Positions 27,218-34,844 of a DNA stretch of 64,000 nucleotides are shown here, piece after piece; position 1 is the stretch's first letter; each line of letters begins with the position of its first letter. A program made the position numbers and the translations under genes. Origin of the DNA: Lachnospiraceae bacterium UBA3401 (GTDB lineage: Bacteria > Bacillota > Clostridia > Lachnospirales > Lachnospiraceae); NCBI GenBank assembly GCA_002358575.1, contig DEPD01000091.1, forward strand, positions 25,320-89,319, read 5' to 3'. The notes beneath the pieces are model-generated. The model did no database searches. It worked only from the letters and a program-made list of their open reading frames with translations, and was not told the origin of the DNA.

Positions 27218-27235
27218 GGGCGAAAGGAGTCGCCT
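27218..27235 (+). promoter_or_regulatory. AAGGAG-loop hairpin in flagellin C leader (candidate CsrA site)
   Basis: GGGCGA (27218-27223), loop AAGGAG, TCGCCT (27230-27235). It is the same hexaloop form as in the flagellin A and B leaders on an unrelated stem, 53 bases before the start codon. A further GGA is in the ACAAGGAGG ribosome site. Confidence 0.65.
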
Positions 27236-27287
27236 ATGTCAGTCACAGGTGAGGAGTTGCTTGTGGCAATTACAAGGAGGTAATATT

Positions 27288-28676
27288 ATGGTAGTACAGC
27301 ACAATCTTAGAGCAATGAACGCAAATAGAATGTTAGGAATTACGAACAGTGGCTTATCGAAATCTTCAGAGAAGCTTTCTTCAGGATATAAAATTAACCG
27401 CGCAGCGGATGATGCAGCAGGACTTTCCATATCGGAAAAAATGAGAAAGCAGATTAGAGGTCTTACTCAGGCTTCTACCAACGCTGAAGATGGTATCAGT
27501 GCAGTACAGACAGCAGAAGGTGCATTGACAGAAGTGCATGACATGTTACAGCGCATGAACGAATTGGCAGTAAAAGCGGCAAATGGCACAAATTCTATGT
27601 CAGATCGTCAAACAATTCAGGACGAAGTTACTCAGTTGCTTACAGAGATTGATCGTGTGGCAGAGACAACAAAGTTTAATGAAATTTATCTGTTAAAAGG
27701 CGATGCAAATAAGGTGAAGAAGTATTTGAGCGCGAAGGACGCAGGCATAGAGGGTGCGCTTTATGACGGAGCGAAAACTGCTACATTCAGTATGGCAGAA
27801 TTGAAGATTGGTGATACAATTACGATTGCAGGCAAACAGTATAATATCGGAACTGAGGATAAAGCTGCGATTGTGGCTTCGATTGAAGTGGCAACTGCAG
27901 GTGAACTGGTAACAATAGACGGAACACAGTACACAGTGGCAAGAGAAGATGCGAGTGATGTGAATGTTGACAAAAATATTCTGACGATTGCTTCCATCAC
28001 AGCGAAGATCGCAGAGGGAAGCACAGCACTCTACAATGGCAAGACATACCATGTTATGACAGACAAGGACACAATAAAAGGTGTAGATGATGCAGATGCT
28101 TCCGTTATCACAACAAAAGTTGCATATGCTAAAATTCATCAAGAATTAAGACTTGCAAATAACATTGGTGTGGATTCCAGCACGCAGGCGAACGTTACAT
28201 ATTCCGCGGTACCAGTAAACGAAAAGATCAATTTCTTTATTGAGAAAGGTCAGAGAGAACTGCAAGAAAGATTACACTTCGGTTTACATGTTGGCGCAGA
28301 TTCTGATATGAGCAATAAGATTATTGTTTCAATCGATGCATTGGATACTAGGGGATTAGGCATCCGTGGTCTAAATGTGAAGGACGATTCAGGAGCAGCA
28401 GCGACATATGCAATTGATGCAATTGCAGATGCAGTCGCACAAGTTTCCGCACAGAGATCGCTTCTCGGTGCAGTTCAGAACAGATTAGAGCATACCATTA
28501 ATAACCTGGATAACGTAGTAGAGAACACAACAGCAGCAGAAAGTCAGATACGTGATACAGATATGGCTACAGAGATGGTGAAGTTTTCTAACAATAACAT
28601 CCTTGCTCAGGCAGGTCAGTCAATGCTGGCACAGTCTAATCAAGCAAATCAGGGTGTACTCAGTTTGTTACAGTAA
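27288..28676 (+). CDS. Flagellin C
   Basis: 462 residues from ATG 27288 (ACAAGGAGG before it); the frame to 27213 only extends into the leader. D0/D1 landmarks match A and B (MVVQHNLRAMNANRMLG, LQRMNELAVKAANGTNSMSDRQ, SQIRDTDMATEMVKFSNNNIL, QANQGVLSLLQ), but the central domain is clearly diverged. It has its own sigma28 promoter, leader hairpin and terminator. Confidence 0.96.
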   Translation: MVVQHNLRAMNANRMLGITNSGLSKSSEKLSSGYKINRAADDAAGLSISEKMRKQIRGLTQASTNAEDGISAVQTAEGALTEVHDMLQRMNELAVKAANGTNSMSDRQTIQDEVTQLLTEIDRVAETTKFNEIYLLKGDANKVKKYLSAKDAGIEGALYDGAKTATFSMAELKIGDTITIAGKQYNIGTEDKAAIVASIEVATAGELVTIDGTQYTVAREDASDVNVDKNILTIASITAKIAEGSTALYNGKTYHVMTDKDTIKGVDDADASVITTKVAYAKIHQELRLANNIGVDSSTQANVTYSAVPVNEKINFFIEKGQRELQERLHFGLHVGADSDMSNKIIVSIDALDTRGLGIRGLNVKDDSGAAATYAIDAIADAVAQVSAQRSLLGAVQNRLEHTINNLDNVVENTTAAESQIRDTDMATEMVKFSNNNILAQAGQSMLAQSNQANQGVLSLLQ

Positions 28677-28718
28677 CCATCGTTTCCGCTTAATGCGAAT
28701 GGTTCGATCTACCATGAT

Positions 28719-28752
28719 AAAGGGACTTCCGAAAAATCGGAAGTCCCTTTTA
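28719..28752 (+). terminator. Terminator after flagellin C
   Basis: AAAGGGACTTCCGA-aaaa-TCGGAAGTCCCTTTT: a 14-bp stem with T-run. Confidence 0.93.
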
Positions 28753-28801
28753 AAAAGTATTGTTTTTTGCGTCATATTCATATAAAATAAAATTATACCA
28801 T

Positions 28802-28828
28802 TAATTTTTCAATGTGATTTGACGATAT
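28802..28828 (+). promoter_or_regulatory. Candidate sigma28 promoter of flaG-fliD-fliS-fliT
   Basis: TAAT (28802-28805), 15-base spacer, GACGATAT (28821-28828), 52 bases before flaG. The same -10 variant occurs in the minus-strand promoter at 45665-45691. Confidence 0.65.
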
Positions 28829-28879
28829 AATAAATGAAATAAGTATGATTGCAGCATGCGTGACATGGAGGTGATTAGC

Positions 28880-29323
28880 ATGTATATGGAGCCTATAGCA
28901 GGAGTGAAAAATCAGAAAGCAGTTCCACAGAATACAAGGGTGTCCAATCAAACATCAGCACCCAAGACTGCAGAACTAAAAAAGACAGAATCCATGGAGG
29001 GAGAGAGCAACAGGAAACAGGTAGAAATTTCAAAGGGATCAGATGAATCAGTGACGCTGTCAGTTATGGCAGATGACCAGCTTGTAGATGACCAGAAAAA
29101 TGTGAATCTGGACAGCTTGAAAAAGGTTGTAGAGCAGGCAATCGCAGCAATGCCTCATGCAGATGCAAAGTTTGGCGTTCATGATAAGACCAATCGTATT
29201 ATTATTAAATTAGTGGATAGGGAGACGCAGGAGGTTATCAAAGAGATACCACCTGAGAAAACCCTTGATTTATTGGCAAAAAGAATGGAGCTGGCTGGCG
29301 TATTAGTTGATCAGAGACTATAA
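28880..29323 (+). CDS. flaG: FlaG family flagellar protein
   Basis: 147 residues from ATG 28880 (GGAGGTG at 8 bases). The C-terminal FlaG domain is clear: KFGVHDKTNRIIIKLVDRETQEVIKEIPPEKTLDLLAKRMELAGVLVDQRL. The N-terminus is low-complexity. FlaG affects filament length in several bacteria. First gene of a four-gene group with fliD, fliS and a fliT-like gene. Confidence 0.9.
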   Translation: MYMEPIAGVKNQKAVPQNTRVSNQTSAPKTAELKKTESMEGESNRKQVEISKGSDESVTLSVMADDQLVDDQKNVNLDSLKKVVEQAIAAMPHADAKFGVHDKTNRIIIKLVDRETQEVIKEIPPEKTLDLLAKRMELAGVLVDQRL

Positions 29324-29362
29324 TTGTAGCGAGATTGATGAATGTAAAGTGGAGGGATTATA

Positions 29363-31378
29363 ATGTCAGATTTATTGAGAATGACTGGTATGTATTCGGG
29401 AATGGATACGGAGGCAGTGATACAGCAACTGGTTAAGGCAAAAGCGCAAAAAGTGACGAATTTGAAGAATGACCAGAAAAAGCTTGAGTGGAAGCAGACT
29501 TTGTGGCAGGATTTGAATAAGAGAATTTATAAGCTCTATACAGGCACGCTGTCCAATATGCGATTGACAGGTAGTTATGCCAAAAAGAAGACAAGTATTT
29601 CTGATCCTACAAAGGCGACAATCACAGCGAGTGAGGGCGCTGTCAACGGGACACAGACATTGGAGGTAAAGCAGATTGCAAAAGCAGGATATCTGACAGG
29701 TGCAACGGTATCTATGAAGAGAAAAGGCGAGGTGCCAATCTACAGTGATGAAAAGGTGAATGATTCTTTAGATGGTGTTACTCCAGCAGATAAGGAACAG
29801 TATATAAAAGAGTTTGGTTCTGAAAAGACACTGGAAGCTTTAGGCGTAGGTGACGGAACTTTGACAGTGACTGCAAACGGAAAAACATTTACAGTTGATG
29901 CCAAGAAAGAGGACAGCATAAAAGATTTTATACAAAAGTTTAATAATGCAGCAGCGGCGGCGACTGGTGGAGCTGTTGATATTAAAATGGAGTATAATAA
30001 AGGTAAGATCACTGTTAGCGGAACAGATGCCGACGCAGGTTTTAAAATGTCAAGTAGCGCACCTTCTGGCAGCAACAAAACCATCCTGCAAGGACTTGGA
30101 TTGGCTGATGCGAGCGAGAATCAGACAGGCACATTTATCGGTCATGCGATTACTGAAAAAGGAGATATTTATCTGCCAGGAGATTTCAAGAATTATTCCG
30201 AGAAAGATAAAGACTACAAGGCAAAAGTTAGCGATATCACACCAGATTTAGTAGGCAAGAAACTGCGATTGACTGTTGGCACTGGAGCGGATGCGAAAGT
30301 TACAATCGTGGAAATCACAGCAGACATGGAGATTGGTACACTGACTTCCAAGTTGTCAGAGGGTGGAGTCAAGGCGTCGTTTGACGAGCAGAACCAGAGA
30401 TTTTTTATCAGTTCTACAGGGACAGGAAATAAAAATGAGTTTACACTTGAGGGATTGGACGAGAATAATCGGACAGATGATTCTGCGTTGATTGACCTTG
30501 GCCTTCTTGTCGGACATAAATATGGCAATGGTTCAGAGAGCACCCGAATTGAAGGACAGGATGCTGAGATTATATTAAATGGTGCAAAATTTACATCAGA
30601 TACAAATACAATTACAGTGAATGGTCTTAGCATTACTGCAAGTGCGGTGACGGATGAGGAGGTCACGATCACGACGGATACCGACTATGATGGTATTTAT
30701 GATATGATTAAGGACTTCATCACAGAATATAACGATATTATGAATGAGATGACGAAACTTTACAGTGCAAATTCTGCTAGAAAGTACACCATGCTCAGTG
30801 ATGAAGAGAAAGAAGCCATGACAGATGATGAGGTCGAGAAGTGGGAGAGCACGATTAAAGATTCTCTGCTCAGAAGAGACAAAGATTTGAACGCTGTTAT
30901 GGAGTGCATGAGAGGTGCAGTCAATAAGGGATATGATATTGGCGGTCAGACATTGTTCCTCGTGAATTTTGGTGTGGGAACAGGCAGTTATTTTGACACG
31001 GAGAAGGGAGAACGAAACGCTCTTCACATCTTTGGTGACAGTGATGATGACAAGTATTCAGATAAGGATAACGACCTTAAGGCAGCAATCGCAAAGGATC
31101 CAGATCAGGTGATTGAACTTTTTGCAGCCATGAGTAAAGATATGTACGACTCTCTTCAGAAAACTATGGCGAGTACAGATTATCGGAGTATCTATAAAGT
31201 ATATGATGATAAGCGCATGAAGATTGATTACGATAACTATACAAAGAAGATTAAAGAGGAAGAGAAAAAATTAAACGCTTTTGAGGATAAGTGGTACAAG
31301 AAGTTCTCTGCGATGGAAGTGGCACTGTCAAAACTGCAGTCTAGCCAGAATTCCCTTGCAAGCATGTTGGGACAATAA
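29363..31378 (+). CDS. fliD: Flagellar filament cap protein FliD (HAP2)
   Basis: 671 residues, longer than the enterobacterial protein (about 470). The N-terminal signature MTGMYSGMDTEAVIQQLVKAKAQKVTNLKNDQKKLEWKQ is typical of FliD, and the C-terminal D0 helix (NYTKKIKEEEKKLNAFEDKWYKKFSAMEVALSKLQSSQNSLASMLGQ) is the FliD_C end. FliD caps the growing filament and folds exported flagellin into place. The middle is enlarged by beta-rich surface domains. RBS GGAGGGA. Confidence 0.94.
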   Translation: MSDLLRMTGMYSGMDTEAVIQQLVKAKAQKVTNLKNDQKKLEWKQTLWQDLNKRIYKLYTGTLSNMRLTGSYAKKKTSISDPTKATITASEGAVNGTQTLEVKQIAKAGYLTGATVSMKRKGEVPIYSDEKVNDSLDGVTPADKEQYIKEFGSEKTLEALGVGDGTLTVTANGKTFTVDAKKEDSIKDFIQKFNNAAAAATGGAVDIKMEYNKGKITVSGTDADAGFKMSSSAPSGSNKTILQGLGLADASENQTGTFIGHAITEKGDIYLPGDFKNYSEKDKDYKAKVSDITPDLVGKKLRLTVGTGADAKVTIVEITADMEIGTLTSKLSEGGVKASFDEQNQRFFISSTGTGNKNEFTLEGLDENNRTDDSALIDLGLLVGHKYGNGSESTRIEGQDAEIILNGAKFTSDTNTITVNGLSITASAVTDEEVTITTDTDYDGIYDMIKDFITEYNDIMNEMTKLYSANSARKYTMLSDEEKEAMTDDEVEKWESTIKDSLLRRDKDLNAVMECMRGAVNKGYDIGGQTLFLVNFGVGTGSYFDTEKGERNALHIFGDSDDDKYSDKDNDLKAAIAKDPDQVIELFAAMSKDMYDSLQKTMASTDYRSIYKVYDDKRMKIDYDNYTKKIKEEEKKLNAFEDKWYKKFSAMEVALSKLQSSQNSLASMLGQ

Positions 31379-31441
31379 ACATCATTATAAAGTACTTTAA
31401 TATATTTTTTAGAGTATTTTCTAAAAGAAAGAAGGAATCGA

Positions 31442-31897
31442 ATGCTCAAACAAAATGGATACGCACAATATCAAAATGCCAAAATTATGACTGCATCACC
31501 TGCAGAACTTACCTTGATGCTCTATGACGGTGCGATCAAGTTTGGAAATGTCGCGATATTAGCGATGGAAAATAAAGATCCTGGGAAGGCACATGAGAAT
31601 ATTGTCAAGGTGGAAAAGATTGTTCAGAATTTCAGGGATACACTCGACAGAAAGTATGCAGTATCACAGGATTTTGAAAATGTGTATGTATATCTTTTGA
31701 GACGATGCCACGAAGCAAATATTGCGAAAGATCCTGAGATTATGGAAGAAGTGCTAAAGCATTTAAGATCGATGCGAGATAACTGGAAAGAAGTTATGAA
31801 GAAAGTTGCAGGAGATAAGACCAATCCGACTGCTCAGGCAAGAGTTGCAGGTGGAAAGGGAAATGCGGCATCTTACACAAGGACTGGAACCTATTAG
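31442..31897 (+). CDS. fliS: Flagellin export chaperone FliS
   Basis: 151 residues, with the FliS signature at the N-terminus (YAQYQNAKIMTASPAELTLMLYDGAIKFGNVA) and a helical bundle. FliS binds the C-terminal D0 of flagellin in the cytosol and prevents early polymerisation. Normal family length is about 125-135, the excess being a Gly/Ala/Lys-rich tail. RBS AAGAAGGA. Standard fliD-fliS-fliT order. Confidence 0.94.
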   Translation: MLKQNGYAQYQNAKIMTASPAELTLMLYDGAIKFGNVAILAMENKDPGKAHENIVKVEKIVQNFRDTLDRKYAVSQDFENVYVYLLRRCHEANIAKDPEIMEEVLKHLRSMRDNWKEVMKKVAGDKTNPTAQARVAGGKGNAASYTRTGTY

Positions 31898-31944
31898 ACT
31901 GATCGAACGCGGAATTGCTAATTGCGAATGAAAGGGAAACAGAC

Positions 31945-32421
31945 ATGACGGAAAACTATCTGCAGATTATGACAGAAAGTCTGGAAAAAAAGATTGAGGT
32001 ACTTGATCAGATATATGAGCTTAACAAACGCCAGCTTGAAGCATCGAGTGTTAGACCTTTTGATGTGGAGGCATATGATGCCATCATGGATGAGAAAGGG
32101 GAACTGATTGAAACACTTGAACGTCTTGATGATGGATTCACTACTACTTATGAGTTGGTCAAAGATACTGTTCAGAAAAATCCTGAACAGTACAGAGTGC
32201 AAATACTGCGGATGCAGGAACTTGTAAGAGAGACAGTTGACAAAGGAGTTTCAATTGAGGCACAAGAGAAGCGTAATAGGGCTTCTATGGAGGTTGCTTT
32301 GAGTTCTAAGCGTATGGAGATGAAAGAACACAAAGTATCTGCGAATGCAGCAGCACAATATTACAATGCTGTTAGCAAATTAAACAGGGTTGATCCACAG
32401 CTTATGGATCGCAAAAAATAG
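31945..32421 (+). CDS. FliT/FlgN-like flagellar export chaperone
   Basis: 158 residues from ATG 31945 (AAAGGGA before it). It is almost entirely helical and charged (ESLEKKIEVLDQIYELNKRQLEA...YDAIMDEKGELIETLERLDDGF), typical of FlgN/FliT-fold chaperones. Its position directly after fliS suggests a FliD chaperone (FliT role), but family assignment by sequence is weak. It ends at a very strong terminator. Confidence 0.7.
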   Translation: MTENYLQIMTESLEKKIEVLDQIYELNKRQLEASSVRPFDVEAYDAIMDEKGELIETLERLDDGFTTTYELVKDTVQKNPEQYRVQILRMQELVRETVDKGVSIEAQEKRNRASMEVALSSKRMEMKEHKVSANAAAQYYNAVSKLNRVDPQLMDRKK

Positions 32422-32441
32422 GATGTTATAACGTCATGGAT

Positions 32442-32477
32442 GACGCGCAGGCATATGGAATGATATGCCTGCGCGTC
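32442..32477 (+). terminator. Strong terminator after the fliD-fliS-fliT group
   Basis: GACGCGCAGGCATAT-ggaatg-ATATGCCTGCGCGTC: a perfect 15-bp stem, followed by TTATATTTTAT rather than a pure T-run. Confidence 0.8.
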
Positions 32478-32539
32478 TTATATTTTATATATGCAGGGTG
32501 AGCTTGTCTTATTGGAACAATAATAGAAGGAGTATAGAA

Positions 32540-33613
32540 ATGTCAAAAGTGCCAATATCGGTATGCATTATTGCTAAAAATGAGGAAAAATTTATAGAGG
32601 ACTGCTTAAAACATCTGCAGCCATATGGCATGGAGATTATCGTTACAGATACGGGATCTACTGATAGAACGAGAGAAATTGCTGAGAAATACGCGGATAA
32701 GGTTGTTGATTTTGCGTGGATAAAAGACTTTAGTGCTGCTAGGAATTATTGTGCTTCCTTTGCGTCGAATAATTGGATTTTGGCATTGGACTGTGACGAG
32801 TTTGTCAATGCAATTGATATTAAAATCCTTAGGATGCTTATGCAAAAGTATCCTAGACATACAGGGGTTTTGCGACTAAAGAATATAACACATGATGATA
32901 AGGGGCAGGCAGGTTATGTCAATACAGATTTAACGCGGTTTTACAATAAAAATTATTATACGTTTGACTATGCCATTCATGAGCAGGTTTGCACAAAAGA
33001 TCTCTCCAAGCGAGATGATCCAATGGATGCTTTTTTGCTGCCAATGGATGTTGTTCATCATGGATACGCGCTTGACGACGAGACGATGAAGAAAAAACAG
33101 AAGAGAAATCTGGAATTACTTTATCAGGAGTTGGAGACAACACCCGATAAAGGGTATATTTATTTTCAGATTGGGCAGTCTCTCATGACACTAGAAGGCG
33201 CAGACAAGGCGATTGAGGCTTATGAAACAGGAATGGGATGTATTAACAATTTTGAACGATATTATGTGCCAGAATTGATTATGTCTCTGGCGGGGACTTA
33301 TGTCAGTGTAGACCGGACTTCAGATGCGCTTTCGTTGTTGGAGCGGTATGCGTCGCAGTTTAACACTGCTAAATATGTATATGCGTATGCAAATACGCTG
33401 TGGGCGGCGAATCAGATTTTGCAGGCGCTTGGCAATTATATTAAGGTGATTATGATGAAAGATGCGGAGACACTAGGAGGAGAATTGTCGAGCTGCTATG
33501 GACGAATTATACAGATCTATGAAGCATTTGGTGAGAAGGAAATGGCAGAGAATTTTCATCAGAAATTCCTTACATACTATGCGGATAAAGAAAGTGTGGT
33601 AAATAGAGAATAG
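32540..33613 (+). CDS. GT2 glycosyltransferase with TPR tail, paralogue 2
   Basis: 357 residues from ATG 32540 (AGAAGGAG before it). Nearly the same N-terminal domain as paralogue 1: ISVCIIAKNEEKFIEDCLKHLQ, TDTGSTDRTREIAEKYADKVVDF, NNWILALDCDEFV, IHEQV. The C-terminal TPR-like region (YIYFQIGQSLMTLEGADKAIEAYETGM) is diverged, suggesting a different protein substrate. The next paralogue starts 22 bases downstream, so the two probably form an operon that continues into the protease-flagellin. Confidence 0.85.
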   Translation: MSKVPISVCIIAKNEEKFIEDCLKHLQPYGMEIIVTDTGSTDRTREIAEKYADKVVDFAWIKDFSAARNYCASFASNNWILALDCDEFVNAIDIKILRMLMQKYPRHTGVLRLKNITHDDKGQAGYVNTDLTRFYNKNYYTFDYAIHEQVCTKDLSKRDDPMDAFLLPMDVVHHGYALDDETMKKKQKRNLELLYQELETTPDKGYIYFQIGQSLMTLEGADKAIEAYETGMGCINNFERYYVPELIMSLAGTYVSVDRTSDALSLLERYASQFNTAKYVYAYANTLWAANQILQALGNYIKVIMMKDAETLGGELSSCYGRIIQIYEAFGEKEMAENFHQKFLTYYADKESVVNRE

Positions 33614-33635
33614 GCAGTACAGGGGGAAAAGCAGC

Positions 33636-34709
33636 ATGTCAAAAATACCAGTGACAGTATGTATTATTGCCAAAAATGAAGAAAAACATATTGAGGAGTG
33701 CCTAAAGCACTTGAAAAAATATGATATGGAAATTATTGTAACGGATACAGGTTCTACAGATCGCACAAAAGAAATTGCGGGGCATTATGCGGATAAAGTT
33801 GTTGAATTTGAATGGATTGATGATTTTGCTGCGGCAAGGAACTATTGTGCTTCTTTTGCATCAAACAATTGGATACTGGTGATTGACTGTGACGAGTATG
33901 TAAACAGCATCAATGTCAAGGGTTTGCGGATAATGATGCAGAAATATCCGCGCTATACAGGTGTTATCAGACTAAAAAATTTGATTGTACGATCAGACGG
34001 GGAGATTGGTTATGTCTCGGACGATGTACCGCGAATGTACAATAAGAACTTTTTTCATTTTGCGTTTCCAATACATGAACAGATTCGATATAAAGATCCA
34101 GCCAAAAAGGATGAGGCGATGGATGCTTTTCTAATACCAATGGAAGTGATCCATCATGGATATGCGCTTACAGGCGAAGACATGGAGAAGAAGCAGAAAC
34201 GAAATCTGGAATTGCTGCGCAAAGCGATAGAGCTAAACCCTAAAGATGGATACAATTATTTTCAGATAGGACAATCTCAGTTTGTGCTAGGGAATGTCGA
34301 TGCTGCAATTGAAGCTTATGAGAAGGGAATGAGTTTGATTGACAGCACAGAGAACCTTTTTGTCCCAGAGATGATTATGTCGCTTGCAAAAGCTTATCGG
34401 ACAAAGGATAGATTTCCAGAGGCGTTAGCGCTTATGGAAAAGTATAACAGTGTCTATGACACAGCAAAGTATAATTATCTATATGCAAATCTTCTCAAGG
34501 AAAATGACCAAGTAATCAAGGCGCTTATGATATATGTCAAAGTGACAATGATGAAGGATACCGATACATTAGGAGATAATTTGCTGTCATGCTATGCGAA
34601 CATTATACAGATATATCATGCGATGGGGAATCAGCAGATGGTGGATATCTTTACGGAGAAACTGCGCAAATGCGAGGAGGAAAACGAACGCATTCTAAAA
34701 AGTGAATAG
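33636..34709 (+). CDS. GT2 glycosyltransferase with TPR tail, paralogue 3
   Basis: 357 residues, closest in layout to paralogue 2: VTVCIIAKNEEKHIEECLKHL, TDTGSTDRTKEIAGHYADKV, NNWILVIDCDEYV, IHEQI, then TPR-like helices (NYFQIGQSQFVLGNVDAAIEAYEKGM). ATG 33636 follows GGGGGA at about 10 bases. No terminator separates it from the protease-flagellin 110 bases downstream. I infer that paralogues 2 and 3 act on that flagellin or its neighbours. Confidence 0.85.
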   Translation: MSKIPVTVCIIAKNEEKHIEECLKHLKKYDMEIIVTDTGSTDRTKEIAGHYADKVVEFEWIDDFAAARNYCASFASNNWILVIDCDEYVNSINVKGLRIMMQKYPRYTGVIRLKNLIVRSDGEIGYVSDDVPRMYNKNFFHFAFPIHEQIRYKDPAKKDEAMDAFLIPMEVIHHGYALTGEDMEKKQKRNLELLRKAIELNPKDGYNYFQIGQSQFVLGNVDAAIEAYEKGMSLIDSTENLFVPEMIMSLAKAYRTKDRFPEALALMEKYNSVYDTAKYNYLYANLLKENDQVIKALMIYVKVTMMKDTDTLGDNLLSCYANIIQIYHAMGNQQMVDIFTEKLRKCEEENERILKSE

Positions 34710-34844
34710 ATTTTTTGGAATAGATTTAAGGAGGTGAGGTCTGGCAGAGTGAACACGTCGAATCAAGGAAGAAGATAACACGACACCTAACGATATGGAA
34801 ATCAGGGGGAAAATTTTATAATAGTAGCACATAATCTTAAGGCT

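Noticed and set aside
32465..32539. Longer N-terminus for glycosyltransferase 2
   Set aside because: Begins in the terminator stem loop region; the ATG at 32540 has a good ribosome site and matches the paralogues' first residues (MSKxPxSVCIIAKNEEK).
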